61,706 bases of DNA from Corynebacterium sp. (GTDB lineage Bacteria > Actinomycetota > Actinomycetes > Mycobacteriales > Mycobacteriaceae), in assembly GCF_030538285.1 (NCBI RefSeq), contig NZ_JAUNUG010000014.1:1-61706 (forward strand). The letters are read 5' to 3'. A program made the position numbers and the translations under genes. The notes below the pieces were generated by a model that had not been told where the DNA came from, made no database searches, and saw only the letters and a program-made list of their open reading frames with translations. This document shows positions 53,170 through 61,706 of this stretch, in pieces. The stretch's first letter is position 1. Each line of letters begins with the position of its first letter.

Positions 53170-55466
53170 ATCTTCTCCATCGGTACCCCGCCGATGAGCA
53201 TGAGCCGCACCTTGCCGGAAGATCCGAAGTCAATGGTGACGGTGGCGCGCGCACCGGAACCGTCGGAGGCGATGACCGTGCCCAACCCGTACTTGTCGTG
53301 GTTGACGCGATCCCCCACCGCCAGCTGCAAGTTGTTGTTCTTCGGCCGGGCCTTCGGCAGGCTCGGCTTCTGCGGTGTGCTGCGATGCATGGGGCGTTCC
53401 CAGGAGCTGTCACCACCCCAGGAGGACTCGGGCTCTTCTCGCCGCCAGTCCACCAGCTCACCGGGCACCTCCGCCAGGAAGCGGCTCGGCGGGTTGGTCA
53501 TCGGGTTACCCCAGGAGGAACGCAGCATCGCACGAGTGAGGTAGAGCTGTTCCCGGGCGCGGGTGATGCCCACGTACGCCAGGCGGCGTTCCTCCGCCAA
53601 CTCATTCGGATCCCCGAGCGCGCGCAGGTGCGGGAACTGGCCGTCCTCCCAGCCGGTGAGGAAGACCACCGGGAACTCCAGGCCCTTGGCCGTGTGCAGT
53701 GTCATGAGCGTGACCACGCCCTGCTCGTTGTCGGGGATCTGGTCAGCGTCTGCGACCAGGGAGACCTTCTCCAGGAACGCCTGCAGCGACCCTGGCTCCG
53801 GCTCCCCCTCGTCGAGGGAGAACTCGCCGCCGTCCATCTCCGCGTAGGCCACCTGCATCGCCGCCTCCGATGCGAACTCCCGCGCCACCGACACCAGCTC
53901 GTTGAGGTTGTCCAGGCGCGCTCCATCCTGCGGATCGTTGCTCAGCTCCAGCTGCTCCCGATAGCCCGTCACGTCGAGGATCCGGGAGATCAGCTCGCCG
54001 ATGTCCAGCTGGGGCATCTCAGTGCGCAGGCCGCCCATCATCTCGTTGAACTTCACGATGGCGTTGCGCCCCCGGGAACCGAGGAGGGAGACCTTGTCCT
54101 CCGCGGCGTCGATAAGCGCCTGCCCGAAGGACATCCCGTTACCTTCCGCATGGACGGCGACCATCGCCTGCGCGCGATCGCCGATACCGCGGCGCGGGGT
54201 GTTGATGATGCGGCGCAGGCTGACCGTGTCATCCGAATTCGACAGCACACGCAGGTAGGCGACCATATCGCGGATCTCAGCGCGCTCATAAAAGCGGGTG
54301 CCGCCGACCACCTTGTAAGGGATGCCGGCGCGGATGAACACCTCCTCCAGCGCGCGGGAGGCGTTGTTCGTGCGGTACATCACCGCGATATCGCTGTAAG
54401 TGCGGCCGCGATCGGCGAGGGCGTCGATCTCCCCGGCGATGAAACGGGCTTCATCGTGCTCATTGTCGGAGACGTAGCCGATGATCTGCTGCCCCTCCCC
54501 CAGCGCCGTCCACAGCTTCTTCTCCCGGCGACCATCGTTGCGCGAGATGACCGCGTTGGCGGCGCTGAGGATGGTCTGCGTCGAGCGGTAATTCTGCTCC
54601 AGCAGAATGGTGCGCGCCTGCGGGTAGTCGCGCTCGAACTCCTCGATGTTGCGGATCGTCGCCCCACGGAAAGCGTAGATCGACTGATCCGAGTCACCCA
54701 CCACGCACAGCTCGGGGGCGTTCGGGCCAGAGCCGACCAGGGTGGCCACCAGCATGTACTGGGCGTGGTTGGTGTCCTGGTACTCGTCGATGAGCACGTG
54801 GCGGAAACGACGGCGATAATGGTCCACCACCTGCGGATGCTGCTGGAAGATCCGCACTACCTCACCAATGAGATCATCGAAATCGAGGGCATTCGCCGCA
54901 CGCAGGCGGCGCTGATAGTCGGCGTAGACCTCCGCCACGGTGATGTCAAAGGGGTTGCGCAACGCCTGCGCATCCTCCGCCGCCTGCTGCGGGGAAATCA
55001 GCTCATTCTTCAGATTCGAGATCGCATTCGCCAGGACGCGGGCGGTGAATTTCTTCAGATCCAACTGATGATCCTTGGCGATCATGCCGAACAGCCGCCG
55101 CGAATCATCCGCATCGTAGATGGTGAAGTTGGTGTTCAGGCCCGGTACCAGCTGCGCCTGCTGACGCAGGATCCGCACACACACCGAGTGGAACGTGGCC
55201 ACCCACATCCGCTCCGCCACCGGGCCGACCAGACCAGAGACGCGCTCCCGCATCTCCGCCGCGGCTTTATTGGTGAACGTGATCGCCAGGATCTCCCACG
55301 GCGCCACCCCGCGGTCCCGCATGAGGTGTGCAATACGCCGGGTGAGCACCGCCGTTTTCCCCGACCCCGCGCCGGCGACAATGAGCAACGGCGAGCCGGA
55401 GTGCTCGACCGCCGCCTTCTGCTGTTCGTTGAGACCGAGAGTGAGATCAGTGGAGGATTCCTGCAT
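53166..55466 (-). CDS. pcrA: UvrD/PcrA-type ATP-dependent DNA helicase
   Basis: A 766-residue SF1A helicase for nucleotide excision and mismatch repair and replication restart. Walker A is AGAGSGKTAVLTRRI, Walker B/II is VLIDEYQDTNHAQY, motif III VGDSDQSIYAFRGA, motif IV EQNYRSTQTIL, motif V TLHTAKGLEF and motif VI YVGITRAREQLYL. The C-terminal Tudor-like end reads VGDRVNHDKYGLGTVIASDG. The ATG at 55466 is chosen because TAGGTT (minus strand, 55474-55479) stands 7 nt upstream; an ATG at 55496 with GGAGGGG is the alternative. Divergent from chorismate mutase. Confidence 0.95.
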   Translation of the reverse strand: MQESSTDLTLGLNEQQKAAVEHSGSPLLIVAGAGSGKTAVLTRRIAHLMRDRGVAPWEILAITFTNKAAAEMRERVSGLVGPVAERMWVATFHSVCVRILRQQAQLVPGLNTNFTIYDADDSRRLFGMIAKDHQLDLKKFTARVLANAISNLKNELISPQQAAEDAQALRNPFDITVAEVYADYQRRLRAANALDFDDLIGEVVRIFQQHPQVVDHYRRRFRHVLIDEYQDTNHAQYMLVATLVGSGPNAPELCVVGDSDQSIYAFRGATIRNIEEFERDYPQARTILLEQNYRSTQTILSAANAVISRNDGRREKKLWTALGEGQQIIGYVSDNEHDEARFIAGEIDALADRGRTYSDIAVMYRTNNASRALEEVFIRAGIPYKVVGGTRFYERAEIRDMVAYLRVLSNSDDTVSLRRIINTPRRGIGDRAQAMVAVHAEGNGMSFGQALIDAAEDKVSLLGSRGRNAIVKFNEMMGGLRTEMPQLDIGELISRILDVTGYREQLELSNDPQDGARLDNLNELVSVAREFASEAAMQVAYAEMDGGEFSLDEGEPEPGSLQAFLEKVSLVADADQIPDNEQGVVTLMTLHTAKGLEFPVVFLTGWEDGQFPHLRALGDPNELAEERRLAYVGITRAREQLYLTRAMLRSSWGNPMTNPPSRFLAEVPGELVDWRREEPESSWGGDSSWERPMHRSTPQKPSLPKARPKNNNLQLAVGDRVNHDKYGLGTVIASDGSGARATVTIDFGSSGKVRLMLIGGVPMEKI

Positions 55467-55522
55467 GGCTAACAACCTACTAGTAGGCCCCGACATATCC
55501 CCTCCGTGGCACAATAGCTGCC

Positions 55523-55828
55523 ATGACAGATGCTGCCGACAACTTCGAGATCCGCATGCCCACCGGCACCGATGACCCGCTGTCCGACGCGGAGATCCAG
55601 CAGTACCGCCAGGAGATCGACCGCCTCGACCGCGTCATCCTCGACGCCGTCAAGCGCCGCACGGAGGTCTCCCGTGCCATCGGCAAGACCCGCATGGGCT
55701 CCGGCGGCACCCGACTCGTCCACACCCGCGAGTTGGCCATCATCAACCAGTTCCGTGAGGAGCTCGGCCACGAGGGGCCCGTCATCGCCAATGCCCTGCT
55801 GCAGCTGGGGCGTGGACGGCTGGGTTAA
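55523..55828 (+). CDS. csm: Chorismate mutase (AroQ type)
   Basis: 101 residues, an all-helical AroQ enzyme making prephenate for Phe and Tyr. EIQQYRQEIDRLDRVILDAV holds the first active-site Arg region, VKRRTEVSRAIGKTRMGSGG the second with Lys, then LAIINQFREEL. A weak CACAAT box lies 7 nt upstream of the ATG. In corynebacteria csm lies beside pcrA; here the HicAB module is inserted after it. The 3' end overlaps the convergent hicB by 4 bp. Confidence 0.92.
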   Translation: MTDAADNFEIRMPTGTDDPLSDAEIQQYRQEIDRLDRVILDAVKRRTEVSRAIGKTRMGSGGTRLVHTRELAIINQFREELGHEGPVIANALLQLGRGRLG

Positions 55829-56169
55829 AGGCTGCTCAGCCGACGCAGGATGTACTGGTTGAGGCTGAGACCCTCCTCGGCCGCCGAGAGCGCGAGCTCG
55901 CGGTGCAGACTAGCCCCTACGCGCAGGTTGAACTTTCCGGAGTAGGCACGATCCGCGAAAGCCACCGGAACCGCCTCGCCGCTGGCCGCCATGTCCTGCA
56001 CCGTGTCCCGGATGAGCAGCTGCAGACCGGTCAACGCCTCTACCTGCGAATCTGACAGCCACGACAGCGAGGGAAACTCCGCACAGGTGGCGACGTATTC
56101 CCCGTCCTCCGGCGACCAGGTCACGCGGTAAGTGTAGTGGGAAATATCGAGTTCTTCGTTTCGCTTCAC
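55825..56169 (-). CDS. hicB: HicB-family antitoxin
   Basis: 114 residues. The N-terminal HicB-like domain reads YRVTWSPEDGEYVATCAEFP, then SLSWLSDSQVEALTGLQLLI, and the C-terminal ribbon-helix-helix DNA-binding part is SGKFNLRVGASLHRELALSA, then EGLSLNQYILRRL. It neutralises HicA and represses the operon. Start ATG overlaps the hicA stop by 4 bp. Confidence 0.88.
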   Translation of the reverse strand: MKRNEELDISHYTYRVTWSPEDGEYVATCAEFPSLSWLSDSQVEALTGLQLLIRDTVQDMAASGEAVPVAFADRAYSGKFNLRVGASLHRELALSAAEEGLSLNQYILRRLSSL

Positions 56170-56411
56170 TTATCTCCTAACCTCTCAATTGCAGCGAGCA
56201 CTTGCTTTACCTGATAGGTCTTCGCCCGGCCTTTGCTGTTTTGTATGTTCACCCGAGGATCGCCCGGCCAGGGGGTTGCGAACACTGCATGCGATCCGCC
56301 CGTTCTCCGCGGCTCTCCGAAAAAGGCCACGCAGACTTTGTACAGGTCGTTGTATCGAACGTTGGTCGGATTAGATTTCAGCTGGTCGAGGATCCTAGAT
56401 ACGGACACCAC
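56166..56411 (-). CDS. hicA: HicA-family mRNA interferase toxin
   Basis: 81 residues with the double-stranded-RNA-binding-like HicA fold; GGSHAVFATPWPGDPRVNIQ holds the catalytic His in GGSH. The C-terminal helix is KTYQVKQVLAAIERL. HicA toxins cleave mRNA. Start is one of two tandem GTG codons (56411 or 56408). The region is AT-richer than its neighbours, suggesting transfer. A 7-bp inverted repeat sits 8 bp upstream. Confidence 0.85.
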   Translation of the reverse strand: MVSVSRILDQLKSNPTNVRYNDLYKVCVAFFGEPRRTGGSHAVFATPWPGDPRVNIQNSKGRAKTYQVKQVLAAIERLGDK

Positions 56412-56606
56412 ACCCTTTTAGTACCATAGGCGGTACTACCTCGGCTAGTCCTGATAGAACCCGACCTACTGGAACCCAACTCCGCCTAACAGCCGTGGGG
56501 TTCAATATCGCCGCCGAGCAGCCACACTCCAACCTGCCGACGTCGTCACCACTCGCCCGGCGGTCGCACGTTTCGCGCGGATCAGGCGCAGTCGGTACCA
56601 CTGCAC
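56412..56606. other. Intergenic region upstream of hicA
   Basis: 195 bp with the hicA promoter region and the inverted repeat at 56419-56438. The rest up to the aldehyde dehydrogenase 3' end shows no gene. Composition is mixed and lower in GC than the adjacent operons. Confidence 0.5.
56419..56438. promoter_or_regulatory. Inverted repeat, probable HicB operator
   Basis: TAGTACC, 6-bp spacer, GGTACTA: perfect 7-bp arms immediately upstream of the hicA GTG. HicB antitoxins with an RHH domain bind such repeats. Binding is inferred. Confidence 0.6.
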
Positions 56607-58067
56607 CTACAACGGCAGCGAGATGTACTTCGGCTCCAGGTACTCGCGGATGCCCTCGAAGCCGCCCTCGCGGCCGATGCCGGACTCCTTGACACCGCCG
56701 AAGGGAGCTGCCGGGTCAGAGAGAGTGCCCTTGTTCACGGCGACCATGCCGGCCTCGATGCGCTCCGCCATGCTCAGCGCCCGCTCCAGGTCTGCGGTGA
56801 ACAGGTAGGAGGCCAGGCCGAAGGGGGTGTCGTTGGCCATGGCGACGGCCTCGTCGTCGCTGTCGAAAGTGGTCACTGCCAGGACGGGGCCGAAGATCTC
56901 CGCCGACAGAATCTCGGCGCCTGCGGGGATATCGGTGAGCACGGTCGTCGGGTAGTAGAAGCCCCCCTCGGGCAGACCAGTTGGCCGTGAGCCGCCGAGG
57001 GGGCGGGACGCGCCGCGGTCGAGGGCGTCGTCGACGAGCGAGGTGACGGTCTCCAGCTGATCGGCGCCGGAGAGCGGACCGTAGGTGACGCCCTCGTCGG
57101 TGCCGGGGCCGATGTGGAAGGACTCCATGACCTTCACAGCCTTGTCCATGAACTCGTCGCGCACGCTGGAGTGGACGAGGAAGCGGTTGGCGGCGATGCA
57201 TACCTGTCCGGCGCCGCGCATCTTTGCGACGGCGACAGCCTCCGCGGCCAGGTCCAGGTCGGCGTCCTCGCAGACGATGTAGGGGGCATTGCCGCCCAGC
57301 TCGAGGGAGACGCGCATCGAGTGCCCGGCTGCTTTCGCAGCGAGCATCTGACCGACCTCGGTGGAACCGGTGAAGGTGAGCTTGCGGAGGCGGGGGTCGT
57401 CGAGAAGCGCGGACACGCGGGATGAGGAAGAGGTGGGCACGACGGCGAGCACGCCGTCGGGAAGGCCCGCCTCGGCCAGCAACTTCGCCAGGTACAGCAT
57501 GGTCAGCGGGGTTTTCGACGCGGGCTTGACCATGATTGTGCAACCCGCGGCCAACGCCGGGGCGATCTTCCGCGCGCCCATGGCCAGCGGGAAGTTCCAC
57601 GGGGTGATCGCCAGGCAGGGGCCGACGGGCTGGTGGTGGACGATGATCCGGGCGCTGCCGGCCGGGTTGTGGCGATAGTCGCCGCGGATGCGCACGCCCT
57701 CCTCGGCGAACCAGCGGAAGAACTCCGCGCCATAAGCAACCTCCCCGCGCGAATCGGGCAGGGCCCGGCCCAGTTCCGCGGACTGCAGGTAGGTCAGCTC
57801 CTCCTCGTGGGCCATGATGAGCTCGAAGGCGCGGCGCAGGATCTCGCAGCGCTCGCGGGCAGGCGTGGCCGCCCAGTCGGGCTGCGCCGCGCACAACGAA
57901 TCGAGGGCCCGGCGCGCGTCCTTTGACGTGGCCGAGGCGACCTCCGTCAGCACGCTGCCGTCAGAGGGGTTGATCACCTCGAAGGTGCCGCCGTCGGAGG
58001 CATCGACGAAGGAACCGTTGAGGAAGAGGCGGGTGGGGGCGGCGTCGATAAGCGTTGCCAGATCCAC
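56607..58067 (-). CDS. NAD(P)-dependent aldehyde dehydrogenase (succinate-semialdehyde dehydrogenase-like)
   Basis: 486 residues. The family motifs are ITPWNFPLAMGARKIAPALA (NAD-binding loop and Asn), FTGSTEVGQMLAAKAAG, the general-base Glu in VSLELGGNAPYIV, the nucleophile Cys in GAGQVCIAANRF and the C-terminal FGGVKESGIGREGG. The best match by memory is the GabD group oxidising succinate semialdehyde, but other substrates are possible. It starts with GTG overlapping the monooxygenase stop by one base. A CTTATCGACG word lies at 58043. Confidence 0.88.
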   Translation of the reverse strand: MDLATLIDAAPTRLFLNGSFVDASDGGTFEVINPSDGSVLTEVASATSKDARRALDSLCAAQPDWAATPARERCEILRRAFELIMAHEEELTYLQSAELGRALPDSRGEVAYGAEFFRWFAEEGVRIRGDYRHNPAGSARIIVHHQPVGPCLAITPWNFPLAMGARKIAPALAAGCTIMVKPASKTPLTMLYLAKLLAEAGLPDGVLAVVPTSSSSRVSALLDDPRLRKLTFTGSTEVGQMLAAKAAGHSMRVSLELGGNAPYIVCEDADLDLAAEAVAVAKMRGAGQVCIAANRFLVHSSVRDEFMDKAVKVMESFHIGPGTDEGVTYGPLSGADQLETVTSLVDDALDRGASRPLGGSRPTGLPEGGFYYPTTVLTDIPAGAEILSAEIFGPVLAVTTFDSDDEAVAMANDTPFGLASYLFTADLERALSMAERIEAGMVAVNKGTLSDPAAPFGGVKESGIGREGGFEGIREYLEPKYISLPL

Positions 58068-58369
58068 TACTTCTCCGTGGAATCGAAGACGACCTCGAAT
58101 TCCAGCAGCTGCGCACCGGTGGCGACGGGCTTGCGGCCCCCGCCGTGCGCGGCGCGGGCGTCACCGTCACGCCACGCGGCGTAGGACTCCTCGTCGGCCC
58201 AGCGGGTGACCACGAAGTAGCGATCCTCCCCCGCCACCGGGCGCAGGAGCTGGAAACCCTCGAAGCCGGGTGAGGTGTCGACGGCGTTCTTGCGGGCGGC
58301 GAAGCGCTCCTCCAGCTGCGGGCCGGCACCCTCAGGGACAGTGATGGCGTTGATTTTCACGATGCTCAT
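58067..58369 (-). CDS. Antibiotic biosynthesis monooxygenase (ABM) / heme-oxygenase-like fold protein
   Basis: 100 residues: MSIVKINAITVPEGAGPQLE, FEGFQLLRPVAGEDRYFVVT and RWADEESYAAWRDG give the ABM-type ferredoxin-like fold. Corynebacterial homologues near pgi can resemble IsdG-type heme degraders; the heme ligand cannot be confirmed here. It overlaps the aldehyde dehydrogenase start by one base. A CACAAT box lies 6 nt before the ATG. Confidence 0.8.
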   Translation of the reverse strand: MSIVKINAITVPEGAGPQLEERFAARKNAVDTSPGFEGFQLLRPVAGEDRYFVVTRWADEESYAAWRDGDARAAHGGGRKPVATGAQLLEFEVVFDSTEK

Positions 58370-58460
58370 GCCCCCATTGTGCCCAACCTCGGCGCTGCCC
58401 CCGGAAAGCCACTAGATTCGGGGGTGTTGCCAGTTTCCCCCGCGAAAAGGAGCCCCCGAC

Positions 58461-60098
58461 ATGGCCGACATCACCACCTCCGCCGAATGGAAGAACCTGG
58501 AGTCCGAGTTCGAACGCACCCAGGATCAGACCCTGCGGGAGCTGTTCGCCCAGGATCCGCAGCGCGCGGAGAAGCTCACTTTCGATGCGGCGGGCCTGCA
58601 CGTCGACCTGTCCAAGAATCTGCTTGACGACGCCGTCCTCGACGCCCTCGTCGCCCTCGCCAAGGAAGCACAGCTCACTGACGCCATCGAGGCGATGTTT
58701 AACGGCGCGCACATCAACAACACCGAAGACCGCGCCGTGCTGCACACCGCCCTGCGTCTGCCGGTGGAGAAGGACCTGGAGGTCGACGGCCAGGACATCG
58801 CCGCGGACGTCCACGAGGTGCTCGGCCGCATGCGTGACTTCGCCTCCGCCCTGCGCGCTGGCACCTGGCTGGGTCACACCGGTCGCACCATCAAGAAGAT
58901 CGTCAACATCGGTATCGGTGGTTCCGACCTGGGACCGGCCATGGCCGCACAGGCGCTGCGTTCCTACGCCACCGCCGGCATCACCGCCGAATTCGTCTCC
59001 AACGTCGACCCAGCCGACATGTCCGCCACCCTCGAGGGCCTCGACCCCGAGTCGACCCTGTTCATCATCGCGTCGAAGACCTTCACCACCCAGGAGACCC
59101 TGGCCAACGCCCACGCCGCGAAGCGCTGGCTGCTGGAGGCCTTCGACGGGGACGAGCAGGCCGTCGCCAAGCACTTCGTGGCAGTGTCCACCAACGCAGA
59201 GAAGGTCGCCGAGTTCGGCATCGACACCGCGAACATGTTCGGCTTCTGGGACTGGGTCGGCGGCCGCTACTCCGTGGACTCCGCCATCGGGCTGTCCCTC
59301 ATGGCTGTCATCGGCCCGATGGACTTCATGCGCTTCCTCGGTGGCTTCCACGCCATGGACGAGCACTTCCGCGCCACCCCCTTCGAGAAGAACGTTCCCG
59401 TCCTCATGGCCCTGCTGGGCATCTGGTACGTCAACTTCCACGAGTTCGAGACCCACGCCGTCCTCCCCTACTCCCAGGACCTGGCCCGCTTCGCCGCCTA
59501 CCTGCAGCAGCTGACCATGGAGTCCAACGGCAAGTCTGTGCGCCACGACGGCTCGGCCGTCAATTACGCCACCGGTGAGATCTACTGGGGCGAGCCGGGC
59601 ACCAACGGCCAGCACGCCTTCTACCAGCTCATGCACCAGGGCACCCGCGTCGTCCCGGCCGATTTCATCGGCTTCGCCCGCCCCAAGAACGACCTGCCGA
59701 CGGCCACCGGCGCAGGCTCCATGCACGATCTGCTCATGGGCAACCTCTTCGCCCAGTCGAAGGTGCTGGCCTTCGGTAAAAACGCCGAGGAGATCGCCGC
59801 CGAGGGTGTGGCCGAAGACCTGGTGAGCCACAAGGTCATGCCGGGCAACCGCCCCTCCACCACCATCCTCGCCGAAGAGCTCACCCCCGCCGTGCTCGGC
59901 GCCCTCATCGCCCTCTACGAGCACATCACCTTCGTCCAGGGCGTCATCTGGGACATCAACTCCTTCGATCAGTGGGGCGTGGAGCTGGGCAAGCAGCAGG
60001 CCAACCAGCTCGCGGCGGCCGTCTCCGGTGAGGAGGAGGCCGACTCCGGTGACGCCTCCACCGACGCGCTGGTGCGCTGGTACCGGGCGAACCGTTAG
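58461..60098 (+). CDS. pgi: Glucose-6-phosphate isomerase
   Basis: 545 residues, interconverting glucose-6-phosphate and fructose-6-phosphate. [20 protein letters not shown] is the phosphate loop, [10 protein letters not shown] and [13 protein letters not shown] bind substrate, and the signature [20 protein letters not shown], then [11 protein letters not shown], is intact. AAAAGGAG lies upstream of the ATG. The terminator follows at 60121. Confidence 0.97.
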   Translation: MADITTSAEWKNLESEFERTQDQTLRELFAQDPQRAEKLTFDAAGLHVDLSKNLLDDAVLDALVALAKEAQLTDAIEAMFNGAHINNTEDRAVLHTALRLPVEKDLEVDGQDIAADVHEVLGRMRDFASALRAGTWLGHTGRTIKKIVNIGIGGSDLGPAMAAQALRSYATAGITAEFVSNVDPADMSATLEGLDPESTLFIIASKTFTTQETLANAHAAKRWLLEAFDGDEQAVAKHFVAVSTNAEKVAEFGIDTANMFGFWDWVGGRYSVDSAIGLSLMAVIGPMDFMRFLGGFHAMDEHFRATPFEKNVPVLMALLGIWYVNFHEFETHAVLPYSQDLARFAAYLQQLTMESNGKSVRHDGSAVNYATGEIYWGEPGTNGQHAFYQLMHQGTRVVPADFIGFARPKNDLPTATGAGSMHDLLMGNLFAQSKVLAFGKNAEEIAAEGVAEDLVSHKVMPGNRPSTTILAEELTPAVLGALIALYEHITFVQGVIWDINSFDQWGVELGKQQANQLAAAVSGEEEADSGDASTDALVRWYRANR

Positions 60099-60110
60099 TT
60101 TTAGGCGCGA

Positions 60111-60121
60111 CGTCGATAAGC
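60111..60121 (-). repeat. CTTATCGACG dispersed word, intergenic copy next to the pgi terminator
   Basis: CGTCGATAAGC on the plus strand, immediately 5' of the pgi terminator hairpin, outside any gene. Confidence 0.7.
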
Positions 60122-60155
60122 ATTAGCGCCCGCCGAACCTGCGCGGGCGCTAATG
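60121..60155 (+). terminator. pgi terminator hairpin whose 3' arm contains the next gene's -10
   Basis: CATTAGCGCCCGC and GCGGGCGCTAATG form a perfect 13-bp stem with a 9-nt loop; TGTATTTTTA follows. The right arm includes TAATG of a TAATGT -10 box (60151-60156), 8 nt upstream of the ATG at 60165. Confidence 0.8.
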
Positions 60156-60164
60156 TGTATTTTT

Positions 60165-61649
60165 ATGGGCGAAGCAGTATCTTCCGACACCTACACCCCG
60201 CATCAGCGCACGCGCTACCGCCAGCAGCTGAACAACGACCTCGAGGTCTTCGACCGGCATCTGCAGAAAGCGGAGTTCGGCAACCGGGGCACCATCGGCC
60301 TCGAACTGGAGCTCAACCTCGTCGACGAGGACATGCAGCCCGCCCGCCTGGCGCCGGAGGTACTCGCGCAGCTCAGCGACGAGTACCAGTCTGAGATCGG
60401 CATGTACAACGTCGAAATGAACCACCCGCCCCTGTCCGTCGCGGGGGATGGGCTACGGCAGCTGCACGAGGGCATCAGCGCCCGCCTCGACGCCGTCTCC
60501 CAGGCGGCGGAGTCGGTGGGTGCGCAGGTGGCGATGATCGGCACCCTGCCGACCGTCACCCCCGAATTCCTCGCCGACCCATCATGGATGGTGCCGGAGA
60601 ACCGCTACCGGGGCCTGAACAACGCCATCATGCAGAGCCGCGGCGAACTCGTCCACATCGACTTGTCGAATGAGGAGGAGTGCCGCAAGGACTTCGACGA
60701 CATCGCCCCCGAATCCACCTGCACATCCATGCAACTGCACCTGCAGGTCCCGCCGGCCCGATTCACCCAGGCATGGAACGCGGCGCAGGCGATGTCGGCG
60801 GTGCAGGTGGCGCTGGCCGCGAACTCGCCGCTGTTTCTCGGCCGCAAGCTGTGGCACGAGTCGCGGATTCCGGTGTTCCAGCAGGCTATCGACACGCGCA
60901 CGCCCGAGCTGGTCACCCAGGGTGTGCGCCCGCGCGTGTGGTTTGGGGAGCGGTGGATCACCTCCGTCTTCGACCTCTTCGAGGAGAACGTCCGCTACTT
61001 CTCCCCGCTGCTTCCCGAGGATCGCGGCGGCGGCGACAAGCCGATCATCGAAGGCCAATCCCCCACCCTCCACCACCTCAACCTGCACAACGGCACGGTG
61101 TGGCGCTGGAACCGCCCCATCTACGCCCCTGGCAAGCAGCGCGCACACCTGCGCGTGGAGAACCGGATCCTTCCCGCGGGGCCGACCGTCACCGACATCG
61201 TCGCCGACGCTGCCTTCTACTACGGGCTGGTGAAGTACCTCTCCTCGGAGACCCGGCCGGTGTGGTCGCGCCTGACGTTCAAGGACGCCGAGCAGAACTT
61301 CTTCTACGGGGCGCGGGCCGGCATGTTCGCCAGGTTGGACTGGCCGACGCTGGGGCGTATCGACGTCGCCACCCTCGTCACCAACCACCTCCTCGACCAG
61401 GCCCGCGACGGGCTGCGCGCCCTCGACGTCGACGAGGACCTCATCACCTACTACCTCGGCATCATCGGCGAGCGCGCGCGTACCCGCCAGAACGGCGCCA
61501 TGTGGCAGCTGCGCACCTTGAAGGCACTCACGCCTTCCGGCTCCACGCCGGATTCGCCGGAACGCCGCGCCGCCCTGGCCGAGATGCTGCGCCGCTACCT
61601 GGCGAATCAGGCCACCGGCGAGCCGGTCCACACGTGGAGCATCGGCTGA
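60165..61649 (+). CDS. Glutamate-cysteine ligase (GCS2) family protein
   Basis: 494 residues of the GCS2/YbdK-type carboxylate-amine ligase family. NRGTIGLELELNLVDEDMQP is the ATP/glutamate entry motif; SCTSMQ-like TCTSMQLHLQV, MVPENRYRG and RAHLRVENRILPAGPTVTD follow. Corynebacteria use mycothiol, not glutathione, so gamma-glutamylcysteine production is not implied; the product may be another gamma-glutamyl amide. The ATG at 60165 is supported by TAATGT 8 nt upstream (near-leaderless). Confidence 0.82.
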   Translation: MGEAVSSDTYTPHQRTRYRQQLNNDLEVFDRHLQKAEFGNRGTIGLELELNLVDEDMQPARLAPEVLAQLSDEYQSEIGMYNVEMNHPPLSVAGDGLRQLHEGISARLDAVSQAAESVGAQVAMIGTLPTVTPEFLADPSWMVPENRYRGLNNAIMQSRGELVHIDLSNEEECRKDFDDIAPESTCTSMQLHLQVPPARFTQAWNAAQAMSAVQVALAANSPLFLGRKLWHESRIPVFQQAIDTRTPELVTQGVRPRVWFGERWITSVFDLFEENVRYFSPLLPEDRGGGDKPIIEGQSPTLHHLNLHNGTVWRWNRPIYAPGKQRAHLRVENRILPAGPTVTDIVADAAFYYGLVKYLSSETRPVWSRLTFKDAEQNFFYGARAGMFARLDWPTLGRIDVATLVTNHLLDQARDGLRALDVDEDLITYYLGIIGERARTRQNGAMWQLRTLKALTPSGSTPDSPERRAALAEMLRRYLANQATGEPVHTWSIG

Positions 61650-61706
61650 GGTTTGTCAAGGCTTCGGCCAGGTGTTCGGTGCGTTTCTGTGGATAACTGT
61701 GGGTTA
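61650..61706. other. Terminal 57 bp without a gene
   Basis: Contains TGTGGATAA (61688-61696), identical to the complement of the DnaA-box consensus. Only one copy is visible and the next gene lies beyond the window. Confidence 0.3.

Noticed and set aside
58332-59924. 530-codon minus-strand frame opposite pgi
   Set aside because: Shadow of pgi, rich in Gly/Val/Glu from reverse codon bias.
61688-61696. TGTGGATAA, a DnaA-box match
   Set aside because: Single copy, no cluster, no dnaA/dnaN nearby, so not an origin.

Overview
The window is a GC-rich (about 65 percent) actinobacterial chromosome segment, almost certainly Corynebacterium. The evidence is the gene content and order: ispE-ksgA-rpfB-tatD, metG, rsmI/pmt, glpR-rimJ-glp-galU, mprA-mprB-htrA-mog-mscL, the small ribosomal protein genes, amtR, purH-purN-perM, uvrD/csm and pgi. 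These follow the arrangement remembered for Corynebacterium and, in part, Mycobacterium. Many genes carry a TANNNT -10 box only 6-8 nt upstream of the start codon, the pattern of leaderless transcripts in this group. The species cannot be named from the sequence alone. No rRNA, tRNA, CRISPR array, prophage or insertion sequence was seen.

Layout. 1-9.3 kb: an HNH endonuclease, then isoprenoid (ispE), rRNA methylation (ksgA), a DJ-1/PfpI protein, the resuscitation factor rpfB, tatD, a cyclase-family hydrolase and a RecQ-like helicase. 9.3-19 kb: an MFS permease, metG, a frameshifted BCCT transporter, rsmI, a protein O-mannosyltransferase, a zf-HC2/DoxX pair and the alkylation-repair pair ogt-tag. 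19.07-20.1 kb is a gene graveyard: a frameshifted two-repeat gene and two abutting stumps of a divergent GNAT/TetR pair. 20.1-24.3 kb: the divisome cluster glpR-rimJ-glp and galU. 24.3-30.3 kb: fau, a SAF-domain protein, mscL and the envelope-stress operon mprA-mprB-htrA-mog. 30.3-34.8 kb: ribosomal proteins L31B-L32 and L28-L33-S14-S18 (all L33/S14/S18/L31 copies lack zinc knuckles), split by a CPBP protease and a NarL-type two-component system.

34.9-43.5 kb: a nucleotidyltransferase-associated protein, amtR, a CitE-like lyase, a duplicated RDD membrane protein, and an operon encoding a transmembrane Ser/Thr kinase, an FHA-winged-helix protein, a lipoprotein with class A beta-lactamase/transpeptidase motifs and two Pro/Gln-rich membrane proteins. 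43.6-53.2 kb: purH-purN-perM, then two paralogous secreted M23 endopeptidases flanking a PadR regulator with its ABC exporter. 53.2-61.7 kb: uvrD/pcrA, chorismate mutase, a HicAB toxin-antitoxin module, an aldehyde dehydrogenase with a small monooxygenase, pgi and a GCS2-family ligase.

The most unusual signals are not genes. The 10-mer CTTATCGACG occurs 18 times on both strands, in several reading frames and in intergenic DNA, where about 0.1 copy is expected by chance. A perfect 18-bp palindrome, AGTCCGCAGCTGCGGACT, occurs four times in the first 21 kb, three of them inside unrelated genes. Three divergent gene pairs only 17-24 bp apart share overlapping -10 boxes. The kinase-FHA-hydrolase operon is the best candidate for an uncharacterised multi-protein system.
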